Below are positions 8,972 through 16,984 of a stretch of DNA of 41,687 nt, piece by piece. The DNA comes from Desulfobacter postgatei (GTDB lineage: Bacteria > Desulfobacterota > Desulfobacteria > Desulfobacterales > Desulfobacteraceae): assembly GCA_002747145.1 (NCBI GenBank), contig PDTI01000016.1:1-41687 (forward strand), read 5' to 3'. Numbering within the stretch: position 1 is the first letter of the stretch; each line of letters opens with the position of its first letter. The notes below the pieces were generated by a model. The model ran no database searches. It was not told where the DNA came from and was given only the letters and a program-made list of their open reading frames with translations. The translations under genes and the position numbers were made by a program.

Positions 8972-10348
8972 TTATTTTTCCTTGAAATACAAATCCACCA
9001 GGGATTCGGCCAGCCCAAGGTATGTCTGGGGTAAAAGTGCCCCCATTCGCTTTTTAACTTCAGGTGGTACCTTTTCAAGTCCGTCCACAAACCGGGCCAA
9101 ATCCTCTTTCTGAATTTTTTTGCCCCGGGTCAACTCTTTAAGCCGTTCATATGGATTCTTTTCACCATATACCCGCATAACGGTCTGAAAGGGTTCGGCC
9201 AGAAGTTCAGGGTTATCCTCAAGATCCCTTTCAAGTACTGCGTGGTCTAACTCCACTTTTAACAGGCCTTTCAGGGCATTTTTCATTCCAATGATAAAAT
9301 ACCCGAACACTGTACCTAAACTGCGTAATACAGTGCTGTCACTCAAATCTCTTTGGAACCGGGATTTCTGAAGTTTAACCGACAGATGCTCCAGCATGGA
9401 AATGGCAAGCCCCATATTGCCTTCACTGTTCTCAAAATCAATGGGGTTGACCTTATGGGGCATTGTGGATGATCCGGTTTCTCCTTCTTTAACCCGTTGT
9501 TTGAAATATCCCAGGCTGATATACCCCCACATATCACGGTCAAAATCAATGATCACCGCCGCAGCCCGGATCATGGCATGAAGTACCTTGGACAGGGCTG
9601 TGTTGGGATTTATCTGGGTGGTGAACAGAATGGGTTCAAGGGACAGGTAATCCCGGATAAACCGTTCAGAGGCAGCCATCCAGTCAATTTCGGGAAACGC
9701 AAACACATGGGCGTTGTAGTTGCCGGTGGCCCCGTTTATTTTTGCCTGGATTTCAGTACGTTTCAACACCTGGATTTCCTGGTTCAAACGCCAGGCAAAA
9801 TTGATAAACTCTTTTCCCGGGGTCGTAGGCGTAGCAGGCTGCCCGTGGGTGCGGGACATCATTGGAATACTTTTATACGCCAGGGCTTTTTTTTCAAGTT
9901 CCGTCACAAAGGTGGTCAGCAGCTCAACAACCTGGTTTTTGCCTTTTTGGAGCATCAGTCCATATGCCGTATTGTTGATATCTTCGGAGGTGCATGCAAA
10001 ATGAACCCATTCCCGTATGGGGGACAGCCCGGCGGAATCCAGTTTTTCCTTAATAAAATATTCCACGGCTTTGACATCATGGTTGGTCCGGGATTCTATT
10101 TCCTTGACCCTGAGCGCATAATCCTCATGAAAATCATTGATTAAAACATCCAGCTTTGATAAATCCAAGGGCGGATCAGCCTGTACAATTTCGTGGACCT
10201 TTAAATCCGTTATCAGAAATTTAAGCCACTTCAGTTCAACATGAATCCTGTGATGAATCAGACCGGATTCACTGAAAATATTTGAAAGGACACCGGTAAG
10301 GCGGGCATAACGTCCGTCTATGGGGGTGATGGATAACACGTGTTTCAT
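8972..10348 (-). CDS. purB: Adenylosuccinate lyase
   Basis: PurB cleaves SAICAR and adenylosuccinate in purine synthesis, releasing fumarate in both reactions. The protein starts MKHVLSITPIDGRYA, the N-terminus typical of the E. coli-like class, and is 458 residues long (E. coli about 456). The fumarase/aspartase superfamily signature SSTMPHKVNP lies at residues 293-302. The frame is open upstream to 10411, but the ATG at 10348 has GGAG 8 bases before it and gives the conserved N-terminus, so the longer form is rejected. AMMECR1 and TrpR-like genes follow on the same strand. A long open frame on the opposite strand (9497-10144) is a coding shadow. Confidence 0.97.
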   Translation of the reverse strand: MKHVLSITPIDGRYARLTGVLSNIFSESGLIHHRIHVELKWLKFLITDLKVHEIVQADPPLDLSKLDVLINDFHEDYALRVKEIESRTNHDVKAVEYFIKEKLDSAGLSPIREWVHFACTSEDINNTAYGLMLQKGKNQVVELLTTFVTELEKKALAYKSIPMMSRTHGQPATPTTPGKEFINFAWRLNQEIQVLKRTEIQAKINGATGNYNAHVFAFPEIDWMAASERFIRDYLSLEPILFTTQINPNTALSKVLHAMIRAAAVIIDFDRDMWGYISLGYFKQRVKEGETGSSTMPHKVNPIDFENSEGNMGLAISMLEHLSVKLQKSRFQRDLSDSTVLRSLGTVFGYFIIGMKNALKGLLKVELDHAVLERDLEDNPELLAEPFQTVMRVYGEKNPYERLKELTRGKKIQKEDLARFVDGLEKVPPEVKKRMGALLPQTYLGLAESLVDLYFKEK

Positions 10349-10414
10349 TTTATCTCCATAATTAAATAATGATGTCGATTTTACAGTAAAACACAATAAC
10401 AGATGATCCATATC

Positions 10415-10444
10415 TTGACAATCCCGAAGGATTTAAAGTATTTT
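10415..10444 (+). promoter_or_regulatory. Candidate sigma-70 promoter for the IHF-like gene
   Basis: TTGACA at 10415-10420 and TATTTT at 10439-10444 are separated by 18 bases, about 65 bases upstream of the IHF-like start, in the divergent region shared with purB. The -35 box is perfect and the -10 box is moderate. Confidence 0.45.
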
Positions 10445-10509
10445 ACGATCCTAATTTTATTAATCTTTCAAGACGCGAGCTTTGTGTGCCGCAGGAGTAA
10501 ATAGATATT

Positions 10510-10800
10510 ATGGCACTGACCAAAACGATTATTGCAGAAAAAATACAAAATGAACTGGCGCTGTCAAGGGGTGAGGCCTATGATGTCATGGAAGAGTTAC
10601 TTGAAATCATAAAAGAGACCATTTCAGGGGGTGAAGATATTATGATTTCAGGTTTCGGTAAATTTTGTGTAAATGAAAAAAAAGCAAGGAAAGGGCGTAA
10701 CCCTGCCACGGATGAGGAGATGACACTGCCTGCCAGACGGGTTGTCACATTTAAATGTTCCGGAAGACTTCGGGATTTGATTAATTCCGGTGCCCAATAA
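10510..10800 (+). CDS. Integration host factor alpha-like / HU-family DNA-binding protein
   Basis: A 96-residue histone-like protein of the IHF/HU family that bends DNA as a dimer. MALTKTIIAEKIQNELALSRGEA matches the N-terminal helices. GFGKF and the DNA-inserting arm with GRNP at about 62-65, including the intercalating proline, are intact. The N-terminus and the tail GRLRDLIN are closer to IHF-alpha than to HU. In many genomes ihfA follows pheT, but here it is followed by an M48 protease, so the subunit identity is only likely. AGGAG lies about 13 bases upstream of the ATG. A candidate promoter is at 10415-10444. Confidence 0.9.
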   Translation: MALTKTIIAEKIQNELALSRGEAYDVMEELLEIIKETISGGEDIMISGFGKFCVNEKKARKGRNPATDEEMTLPARRVVTFKCSGRLRDLINSGAQ

Positions 10801-10804
10801 AACG

Positions 10805-12061
10805 ATGTTTTTATCTGACCAGACGATTACCAGTATTATTCTTGTTACGCTCATTGTTGATTTTACAATGAATTATGTGGCTGATCATCTGAACATCGGC
10901 AGGCTCACAACAGATCTGCCTGAAAAATTTGCAGGTGTCTATGATCAAAAACGGTATGAACAGTCCCAGCATTATCTTAAGGCCACCACCAGGTTGGGTA
11001 CGGTCACTTCGAGCATTGATCTGGGTCTTCTTTTAGCGTTCTGGTTTTTGGGCGGGTTCGGTGCCCTGGATTATTTTGTCAGGGGAACCGGATGGTCCTC
11101 CATTGGCTGCGGGCTTTTATTCATCGGTATCCTTGCAGGATGCAAATTCATTATCTCCTTGCCCTTTTCCATCTATTCCACCTTTGTCATAGAGGAAAAA
11201 TTCGGGTTTAATAAAATGACCCCAAAACTTTATGTCCTGGATCTGCTTAAATCCATCATTTTATCCCTGGTATTGGGTATCCCTTTGTTGTCTGCCCTGT
11301 TCTGGTTTCTGGAAAGCACAGGCCCCTGGGCCTGGATGATCTGCTGGGGGGTAACAACTGTTTTTATCCTGGCGCTTCAATACATTGTTCCCACATGGAT
11401 TATGCCCTTATTCAATACATTCACCCCCCTTGAAGACAGTGAATTAAAAGACAAACTTTTTGCCTATGCCAAAGCCATTGATTTTCCTTTGACCCAGATT
11501 TTTGTCATGGACGGCTCCAAACGCAGCACCAAGTCCAATGCGTTTTTCACAGGTTTTGGAAAAAATAAACGCATTGTGCTGTTTGACACCCTTATCAAGG
11601 CCCATACCCCGGACGAACTTCTGGCTGTACTTGCCCATGAAATGGGACATTTCAAAAAAAAGCATATCCAGCGCCGGCTGATTTTGGGCATTCTCCAGAT
11701 GGGGGCGATTTTTTACCTTCTGTCTCTAGTGATCACCCAGCAAGGCCTTTTCACGGCATTTCATGTGGATACACCGTCCATATATGCGGGGCTTGTTTTT
11801 TTCAGTATTCTTTTTTCTCCGGTTGACCTGGTGATCTCCATTATCATGCAGTTTTTTTCAAGAAAAGATGAATATGAAGCCGACCGCTTTGCGGTTTTAA
11901 CAACCCAAAAGACCGGGGCCTTAATAACTGCGTTAAAAAAACTCAGTGCCAATAATCTTGCCAACCTTACCCCGCACCCCTTTTATGTATTCTTAAATTA
12001 CTCCCATCCACCGCTGGCCCAGCGTGTGGCAGCCATGGAAAAAATTGAAGGAATGGTCTGA
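10805..12061 (+). CDS. M48 family peptidase, Ste24/CAAX-protease-like
   Basis: An integral-membrane zinc metalloprotease of the Ste24 type, 418 residues from the ATG at 10805. The zinc site is complete: HEMGH at 278-282 and the downstream glutamate motif EYEAD at 356-360. Several hydrophobic segments precede and follow the catalytic motif, and the C-terminal NYSHPPLAQRV motif is characteristic of Ste24-like enzymes. A GTG at 10790, inside the preceding IHF-like gene, would add five residues (MPNKT); neither start has a convincing ribosome-binding site and the choice is uncertain. The gene is 4 bases from the IHF-like stop and 4 bases before the YfcE-like gene. Bacterial homologues act in membrane-protein quality control; the substrate here is unknown. 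Confidence 0.92.
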   Translation: MFLSDQTITSIILVTLIVDFTMNYVADHLNIGRLTTDLPEKFAGVYDQKRYEQSQHYLKATTRLGTVTSSIDLGLLLAFWFLGGFGALDYFVRGTGWSSIGCGLLFIGILAGCKFIISLPFSIYSTFVIEEKFGFNKMTPKLYVLDLLKSIILSLVLGIPLLSALFWFLESTGPWAWMICWGVTTVFILALQYIVPTWIMPLFNTFTPLEDSELKDKLFAYAKAIDFPLTQIFVMDGSKRSTKSNAFFTGFGKNKRIVLFDTLIKAHTPDELLAVLAHEMGHFKKKHIQRRLILGILQMGAIFYLLSLVITQQGLFTAFHVDTPSIYAGLVFFSILFSPVDLVISIIMQFFSRKDEYEADRFAVLTTQKTGALITALKKLSANNLANLTPHPFYVFLNYSHPPLAQRVAAMEKIEGMV

Positions 12062-12065
12062 GATC

Positions 12066-12578
12066 ATGGAACGGCTTTTCGTATTTGCGGATTTACACGG
12101 CAGTTTATCAGCCTGGCTGACGATAAACGCTTTAGCCGGCTCCGGTGATGCCGTTGCCATTGCAGGGGATCTGTTTGATACAAAGTATGGCAGCTACCAT
12201 GAGCCTGATTTTGCTCCTGAGCAAATCCGGTCAACGATTGCCGATCTGGATTTTAAATTGTTTTATATTTACGGCAATTGTGACACAGAAGAATTCTGTA
12301 AAGGATTTTCCCATGAATTGAGCTTTACGGCCTTTGATAAAACCATTTTCATGCATCATGGACATAAAAATACCCTCAGAATCCCCCAGGGTACGGATAT
12401 CATTATCCAGGGACACACCCACCGGCCCCACTTGGAAAAAAATAAAGATTGCATTCACCTGAATCCAGGCTCCATCGCAGTTCCCAGAAACGATACGCCC
12501 ACCTTTGCTGTCATTGACAGCAACAGCGTAAGTTTGATGGCGCTGTCCGGTAAAAAGTTGGCATCACAGAATTTTTAG
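12066..12578 (+). CDS. YfcE/MJ0936-family metallophosphoesterase
   Basis: A 170-residue calcineurin-like phosphoesterase. The dinuclear metal site is complete: DLHG (9-12), GDLFD (34-38), GNCD (70-73), HHGH (97-100) and GHTHRPHL (116-123). YfcE-type enzymes cleave phosphodiesters in vitro, but their physiological substrate is unsettled. The frame extends upstream to 12024, but the ATG at 12066, preceded by GAAGGA, yields the conserved MERLFVFADLHGS start and avoids overlap with the protease gene, which ends 4 bases earlier. It probably forms one operon with the IHF-like and M48 genes. A repeat-A terminus-like AGAGCCTGTTT lies 20 bases after the stop. Confidence 0.92.
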   Translation: MERLFVFADLHGSLSAWLTINALAGSGDAVAIAGDLFDTKYGSYHEPDFAPEQIRSTIADLDFKLFYIYGNCDTEEFCKGFSHELSFTAFDKTIFMHHGHKNTLRIPQGTDIIIQGHTHRPHLEKNKDCIHLNPGSIAVPRNDTPTFAVIDSNSVSLMALSGKKLASQNF

Positions 12579-12652
12579 CTTTTGGGGATCCGCTCTAAGA
12601 GCCTGTTTAAAAGTTGATTCATTTTGATCATAAACCAAAGGGAGTTAACATA

Positions 12653-13570
12653 ATGAAAAAGGTTTTAATCACGGGAGCCTCTGGATTTGTCGGACAGACT
12701 CTTGCACAAAAATATCTGGATGCGGGCTGGCAGGTCAACGGCATCGGCACGTCGCAAAATATCCCCATGGCTGATGCGCATGATAATTTTTTCTGGACCA
12801 GTGCAGATACCTCTGTTGCCGGAGACTGGCAGGATCTTGTACCGCAATCGGATGTCATCGTCAACCTGGCAGGGCGAAATATTTTTAAACGCTGGACAAA
12901 GGAATATAAAAAAGCCATTTATAATTCCAGAATCCAAACCACCAAATACCTGGTGGATGCCATGCCCGAAAATTTTCAGGGGCAATTACTCAATGCTTCT
13001 GCAGCAGGGTTTTATGGTGATCGGGGAGATACCCCTTTATTTGAGACACAATCCTATGGCACCGGATTTTTGGCCCGGGTGTGTCGGGACTGGGAGGCCC
13101 AGGCCCAGAAAGCGGCATCAAAAGGCGCAACGGTAACGATAATGAGGTTCGGTGTGGTTCTTGGTTCAGGAGGGGCCCTTGCCGTGATGTCCCGGGCCTT
13201 CAGGATGTTTGTGGGCGGCCCCCTGGGAGGCGGGGATCAGTGGTTTCCATGGATCCATCTGGATGATCTGGTCCGGGCTGTCTTTTTTTTAATGGAACAT
13301 AACGCCCAGGGAATTTTTAATTTAACAGGACCGGACCCCATCCGGCAAAAAGTGTTTGCCAAAGAATTGGGCCGGGTATTGCACCGTCCGGCGTTTATGC
13401 CGGCCCCGGCGTTTTTTATTATGCTGTTTATGGGACAGCTTGGGGCATCATTACTTTGCAGCCAGAAAGCGCTTCCGGCTGCCTTGGAGACAGCCGGATT
13501 CCAGTTTAAATATAACACTGCGGCCAGCGCGTTGGCACAAATTTTTAAACCAGGAAAACAGTTTTTTTAA
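12653..13570 (+). CDS. TIGR01777 family epimerase (YfcH-like SDR)
   Basis: A 305-residue extended SDR of the TIGR01777 family. It begins MKKVLITGASGFVGQ with the NAD(P)-binding GASGFVG at 8-14, followed by the family motifs VINLAGRNI, RWTKEYK, LLNASAAGFYGDRGD, FLARVCRDWE and GGPLGGGDQWFPWIHLDDL. The biochemical activity of this family is not established; E. coli YfcH is a member. GGGAG lies 9 bases upstream of the ATG at 12653, so the in-frame upstream start at 12614 is rejected. The gene ends by overlapping the convergent rubredoxin-DUF2231 gene by 4 bases. A second TIGR01777 protein with an added SRPBCC domain is encoded at 34496. Confidence 0.92.
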   Translation: MKKVLITGASGFVGQTLAQKYLDAGWQVNGIGTSQNIPMADAHDNFFWTSADTSVAGDWQDLVPQSDVIVNLAGRNIFKRWTKEYKKAIYNSRIQTTKYLVDAMPENFQGQLLNASAAGFYGDRGDTPLFETQSYGTGFLARVCRDWEAQAQKAASKGATVTIMRFGVVLGSGGALAVMSRAFRMFVGGPLGGGDQWFPWIHLDDLVRAVFFLMEHNAQGIFNLTGPDPIRQKVFAKELGRVLHRPAFMPAPAFFIMLFMGQLGASLLCSQKALPAALETAGFQFKYNTAASALAQIFKPGKQFF

Positions 13571-14223
13571 TTCTTGAAAACCAATTTCCCGCCCATGTGC
13601 CCAGCGACTCCGGCGGCGCCAACCATCAACAGGTTAACCCCGACAAATAACCAGGCACCGGACGATCCTAATACTTCTGGATCAACCAGGTACCAAATAA
13701 TTGACGTAACACAACAGGTTGCGCAGACTGTTGATGCAGCTATTTTTATTTTAAAAATGGTTGTCCGTGCCTGGTTATATTTATTTTTCCACTCAAGAAA
13801 GCCTGTCAACCCGACCAGGGGCAGGGAAATGAGAACAAATATCAGATTGATAAATCCAGCCTTAACCAGAAGGTCCGAACCGGAAAAAAAAGCCAGAATA
13901 AACAGGAGTACGGCCACTGGGATAACCCCGTTGGGAAGATGAACCGCCATTGGATGGGCATGATACTTAAGCATCAGGTCACTTGCCTTTTTCAGGTAGA
14001 CAGCCACACGGTCTTCTTCTAAAGCTGCCGCATCCTGGTTAGCGGTATTGCTTGGGACATCAGGGGTGTTTTCATCGGCAGCCGGCTCAGCCTCAGGTGT
14101 ATCAGGAGCCGGATCCTCAAGAAGCACAAACTTACTGGCGTCGACACCGCATACCGGACATTTTTCAGGGGGCTCGTCCCCTGTATGGATGTATTTACAT
14201 ACAGAACATTGCCATTTTTTCAT
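13567..14223 (-). CDS. Rubredoxin-like domain fused to DUF2231 membrane domain
   Basis: A 218-residue two-part protein. Residues 1-35 form a rubredoxin-like zinc or iron knuckle with C6xxC9 and C22xxC25, like the small rubredoxin-like module at the end of rubrerythrins. A Pro/Glu/Asp-rich linker (about 36-75) leads to a DUF2231-type membrane domain with about four helices that starts at HAHPMAVHLP (88-97) and ends near residue 210. Histidines at the membrane edge of DUF2231 proteins are candidate haem ligands, which would allow electron transfer between a metal centre and a haem; that is inference. AAGGAG lies 7 bases before the ATG. No redox partner gene is adjacent. Confidence 0.85.
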   Translation of the reverse strand: MKKWQCSVCKYIHTGDEPPEKCPVCGVDASKFVLLEDPAPDTPEAEPAADENTPDVPSNTANQDAAALEEDRVAVYLKKASDLMLKYHAHPMAVHLPNGVIPVAVLLFILAFFSGSDLLVKAGFINLIFVLISLPLVGLTGFLEWKNKYNQARTTIFKIKIAASTVCATCCVTSIIWYLVDPEVLGSSGAWLFVGVNLLMVGAAGVAGHMGGKLVFKN

Positions 14224-14276
14224 TGATTTTCTCCTTATTGTTTCAGTGTATGATTAATCCCTAGGCAAAAATATTT

Positions 14277-14302
14277 GAGAACCTGTTTGATAATTAGGGG
14301 AT
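14277..14302 (+). repeat. Partial family-A repeat terminus
   Basis: The segment from GAACCTGTTTGATAATTAGG to GGGAT matches the left end of repeat family A (compare 23062 and 34353). The rest of the element is not recognisable downstream, although an A right terminus occurs at 14431-14449. Confidence 0.6.
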
Positions 14303-14408
14303 TTCAGCTATCATGCTCCACAAATTTTCCGTTGTATAAGACGCAGGCGGTTGAAATGTCAACCTGACGACTAAAAAAACCTTGGCAAAAGACACCTGCC
14401 GCAGCTTG

Positions 14409-14449
14409 TTAGAGCCTGTTTGATTCCCTGATTATCAAACAAGCTCTAA
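14409..14449. repeat. Minimal family-A hairpin at the sfsA 3' end
   Basis: The two terminal inverted repeats of family A face each other with almost no interior: TTAGAGCCTGTTTGAT, 6 bases, then ATTATCAAACAAGCTCTAA. The stem is about 16 bp with one mismatch. The sfsA stop codon (14435-14437) and the preceding Val, Leu, Glu and Leu codons lie inside the element, so it supplies the end of that reading frame. It may also act as a terminator or 3' stabilising hairpin. Confidence 0.75.
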
Positions 14450-15157
14450 AGCTTGATCCAGGCAAATCACTGCCGGGTCTGCATCCAGATCAAAAGCAAC
14501 ATCCCGGACAATAATTTCAACACCTTTTAATTGGGCTTGCATCAACTTTGCTGCATATTCAGGATCAATATCAGCCGCTGGGGTGAAGGCATGGGCATCT
14601 GTCCGCTGGACAAGAAAAAACAGTACCGTCCTGTGCCCGGCGTCAGAAAGGGCTGCAAGTTCCTGAATGTGTTTTTGTCCCCGCTTGGTCACAGCATCCG
14701 GGAACATGGCGACCCCGTTTTCCACCAGGGTGCAGTTTTTGATTTCCACAAAACACGGCTTTTTGTTGTTATTTTCCAGCATCAGATCCAGACGGGTGTG
14801 CGCAGAAGTTTTTACTTCCGAAGTCACCCGGTCGTAATCCGACAGCTCAGGTATCTGTTTATGTTCCACAGATGCCCTGACCAGCCGGTTGGGCACCAGC
14901 GTATTAATCCCGATGAAGGTGCCGTCAATCCGGGTAAGTTCCCAGGTATATTTCAGCTTTCGTTTCGGATCGGTGCTTTGTGAGACCCACGCCTCGGCAC
15001 CGGGTTGGGCACAGCCTTTCATGGATCCGGAATTAGGGCAGTGGGCTGTGACCACCTCCCCGGTTTCCAGTTCAATATCGGCCAGAAAGCGTTTATATCG
15101 CTTTACTAATTTTCCTTTGATCAAAGGCGGCAGTTCATACCCTTTATACATGATCAT
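14435..15157 (-). CDS. sfsA: SfsA family protein (DNA/RNA nuclease-like)
   Basis: SfsA was named for its stimulation of sugar fermentation in E. coli. Structure-based work relates the family to nuclease folds, but its role is not settled. The 240-residue protein contains the family motifs FLADIELETGEVVTAHCPNS with GSMKGC, SEVKTSAHTRLDLML, CFVEIKNCTL and MFPDAVTKRGQKHIQEL; the D and ExK residues fit a PD-(D/E)XK-like site. The ATG overlaps the upstream 117-residue gene stop by one base (TAATG), so the two are coupled. Its final residues and stop codon lie within a repeat-A hairpin (14409-14449), implying that the original 3' end was changed by the repeat. Confidence 0.95.
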   Translation of the reverse strand: MIMYKGYELPPLIKGKLVKRYKRFLADIELETGEVVTAHCPNSGSMKGCAQPGAEAWVSQSTDPKRKLKYTWELTRIDGTFIGINTLVPNRLVRASVEHKQIPELSDYDRVTSEVKTSAHTRLDLMLENNNKKPCFVEIKNCTLVENGVAMFPDAVTKRGQKHIQELAALSDAGHRTVLFFLVQRTDAHAFTPAADIDPEYAAKLMQAQLKGVEIIVRDVAFDLDADPAVICLDQALELV

Positions 15158-15510
15158 TATATACCATTAATAATGTTCATGGCTTGCGCTAAATTGTCTT
15201 TTATTTTATCCATATCACCGTCATTCAACAACAGGCAGTTATTGATTGCTTTCATGATCGCTTCAACTTTTTCCAGAGATATAATGAAAAAGCATCCGTG
15301 TGATTGAAAAAGAGATTTGACTCCCTCGTCATTTTCCCATTCTATATTTTTTTCCTTAGCTAATTTGTTTACATAGGCATTCACTTCTTTTTCCAACTGT
15401 GCTGGAATCTGTAAAAATGTTGAATCATTTTTCAGTGTTGGTTGTTCGCCTTCAGAATGAATTTTATTGTTGGCATCAACATACAGTTTATTCGGATCGG
15501 TTTGAGTCAT
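15157..15510 (-). CDS. Uncharacterised 117-residue protein upstream of sfsA
   Basis: I do not recognise this protein. It is soluble, predicted mainly alpha-helical after residue 30, with no signal peptide or membrane segment. Features include a polar N-terminus (MTQTDPNKLYVDANNKI), a helix rich in Glu and Lys (LEKEVNAYVNKLAKEKNIEW) and a hydrophobic stretch around GCFFIISLEKVEAIMKAI. Gene status is well supported: AGGAGG lies 6 bases upstream of the ATG, and the stop is coupled to sfsA by a one-base overlap. The macrodomain gene lies 35 bases further upstream on the same strand, so the order macrodomain, unknown and sfsA may be one transcript. Confidence 0.75.
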   Translation of the reverse strand: MTQTDPNKLYVDANNKIHSEGEQPTLKNDSTFLQIPAQLEKEVNAYVNKLAKEKNIEWENDEGVKSLFQSHGCFFIISLEKVEAIMKAINNCLLLNDGDMDKIKDNLAQAMNIINGI

Positions 15511-15545
15511 TATTCCTCCTAATAAGTTTTTAGGTTACAGGGCAA

Positions 15546-15998
15546 TTAGTTCAGCTCAACCAGGGTGTGAGCCTCTCCATACAGAGCGCCGTCTATTATT
15601 TTACTGATAATGTTCCAGTCACCTTTAGCAAGTCCGGCTCCGATTTTGGGATATCCCATACGATGACCGCTGAATTGTTTTTTCAATGTGGTAAAGACCT
15701 TGGCTATGGCATCATAATCTGCCAGCTGCCCCTGCCCCGAATAGTGATACTGGGTGTAGGCATTGATCACATACAGACTGCCGGATGGTGTGTTTACCCG
15801 TGCTTTTGAATAACTGCCCAATTTGGATCTGTCACCGGATTGCGTCCCAAGATCAGCTTCCCAGGCCTTGGGGAAATGGGTGCGGATCTGTTTGGCAATT
15901 CCTGCGCCCATGGTGCAAAAACAGTTGCAGCCATGGATAATGAGATCAAACTGACCTTCCAGAGCCAATTGAATTAAATCACCTTTTACGCATTTCAT
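15546..15998 (-). CDS. Macrodomain (ADP-ribose-binding) protein
   Basis: A 150-residue single-domain macro protein. MKCVKGDLIQLALEG is the typical first strand-helix, HGCNCFCTMGAGIAKQIR (22-39) is the ADP-ribose-binding and catalytic loop with GAGIA, and YPKIGAGLAKGDW is the second substrate loop. Such proteins bind or hydrolyse ADP-ribose derivatives such as O-acetyl-ADP-ribose or ADP-ribosyl-protein. The insertion with the SGQGQLADYDAI segment resembles Appr-1''-p-processing proteins. The ATG at 15998 has only a weak ribosome-binding site. An ADP-ribose-pyrophosphatase-type Nudix gene is encoded divergently 420 bases away, a plausible metabolic partner. Confidence 0.9.
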   Translation of the reverse strand: MKCVKGDLIQLALEGQFDLIIHGCNCFCTMGAGIAKQIRTHFPKAWEADLGTQSGDRSKLGSYSKARVNTPSGSLYVINAYTQYHYSGQGQLADYDAIAKVFTTLKKQFSGHRMGYPKIGAGLAKGDWNIISKIIDGALYGEAHTLVELN

Positions 15999-16419
15999 CG
16001 GGAATATTTTCCGTAAGTTAATTTAAAATCTGGTATTTGAACCTTTTGTAAATACTTAGTTAGCATACTATGCTAATCCTTTAAAAGATTTTCTTGTGTT
16101 GTGCCAAAATTGGCGGCTTCTGATTGTAAATAATAATATCCATGCAATCCAATTGAACGGCGGTGATGAATTTGGGGAATATATGATTTTCACGTTCATT
16201 CATACCCATTGAATGATCCGTGATTCCTACTAGCAACCATCTGTGGCCGCCCTGGTTGGGATTTGGCACAGGGCAGGCACATGGTGCCCCTGGGAGTTAT
16301 TTCAATAATTGCATGTATATGATTGTAAAAGGGGGCAAGATACAATGTTCGTGTTGCATTAAAGACTGGTATGTCTTAGTTTTATGTTTATTTTGATTCA
16401 TCAGGAGATTCTTGGGGGC
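15999..16419. other. Divergent intergenic region between macrodomain and Nudix genes
   Basis: The 421 bases between the divergent macrodomain and Nudix genes hold no convincing gene. A perfect inverted repeat, TTAGCATA-C-TATGCTAA (16060-16076), lies 62 bases upstream of the macrodomain start and could be an operator. An open frame at 16081-16269 (minus) lacks a ribosome-binding site and recognisable similarity. Confidence 0.5.
16060..16076. promoter_or_regulatory. Perfect 17-base palindrome, candidate operator
   Basis: TTAGCATACTATGCTAA is symmetric around C16068 with 8-bp arms. Its place upstream of the macrodomain gene, in a divergent region, fits a dimeric repressor site, but no regulator is identified. 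Confidence 0.4.
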
Positions 16420-16974
16420 ATGGACATATATAAAAAAGAAAAAATAACGGATTATCCTCATCTAAACCTGATTCGCGCCAGGTATACAGACAGGGCCGGC
16501 ACAGATAAATCATGGCTGTATGCCTCCAGGCAGAATCCGGCCAGGCCCGATGCCGTAGTGATTGTCCCGTTCCATCAACAGGAGAATAGACTGGTTATTA
16601 TCAAGGAATTCAGGGTGCCTTTGGGTGGATTTCAATATGGGTTTCCCGCAGGTCTTGTGGATTCCGGGGAAAGTGTTGTCCAGGCCGGACGGCGCGAGCT
16701 GTATGAGGAGACCGGATTAACGGTTGTGAATGTGATAAAACAAAGCCCTGCGGTATTTTCTTCATCAGGACTAACAGATGAAAGTATCAGCCTTTTGTAT
16801 GTGACATGTGACGGATCTGCAAGTACCGAACAAAACGAGTCCTCCGAGCAGATTGAGGTAAAGATGTTCTCCCAAGACCAGGCAGTCGACTGTATGCGCC
16901 AAGACAATATTCTGTTTGATGTAAAAACATGGATTGTTCTGGAGCGGTTTGCGGCAACAGGCAAGGTGGTATAG
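16420..16974 (+). CDS. Nudix hydrolase, ADP-ribose pyrophosphatase type
   Basis: A 184-residue Nudix hydrolase with a perfect box at 78-100: G-x5-E-x7-REL-x-EETGL. The N-terminal strand region and the conserved FPAGLVDSGE are typical of ADP-sugar pyrophosphatases, which split ADP-ribose to AMP and ribose 5-phosphate; substrate choice within the family cannot be fixed by eye. The ATG at 16420 with upstream AGGAG gives the compact form starting MDIYKKEK; the in-frame start at 16384 is less likely. The M48-TPR gene begins 10 bases after the stop. The divergent macrodomain gene suggests a small ADP-ribose-handling neighbourhood, which is inference. Confidence 0.9.
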   Translation: MDIYKKEKITDYPHLNLIRARYTDRAGTDKSWLYASRQNPARPDAVVIVPFHQQENRLVIIKEFRVPLGGFQYGFPAGLVDSGESVVQAGRRELYEETGLTVVNVIKQSPAVFSSSGLTDESISLLYVTCDGSASTEQNESSEQIEVKMFSQDQAVDCMRQDNILFDVKTWIVLERFAATGKVV

Positions 16975-16984
16975 GATCTGATCC

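Noticed and set aside
9497..10144. Long open frame (215 codons) opposite purB
   Set aside because: It lies fully within a strongly supported gene, its protein has no domain I recognise, and it has no ribosome-binding site; an antisense shadow.
10349..10411. N-terminal extension of PurB by 21 residues
   Set aside because: The extension is not family-like and lacks a ribosome-binding site, whereas the ATG at 10348 has both support from GGAG and the conserved N-terminus.
16081..16269. 62-codon frame on the minus strand between the macrodomain and Nudix genes
   Set aside because: There is no ribosome-binding site, no recognisable motif and the region is AT-rich. It could be a decayed fragment, but I cannot support it as a gene.
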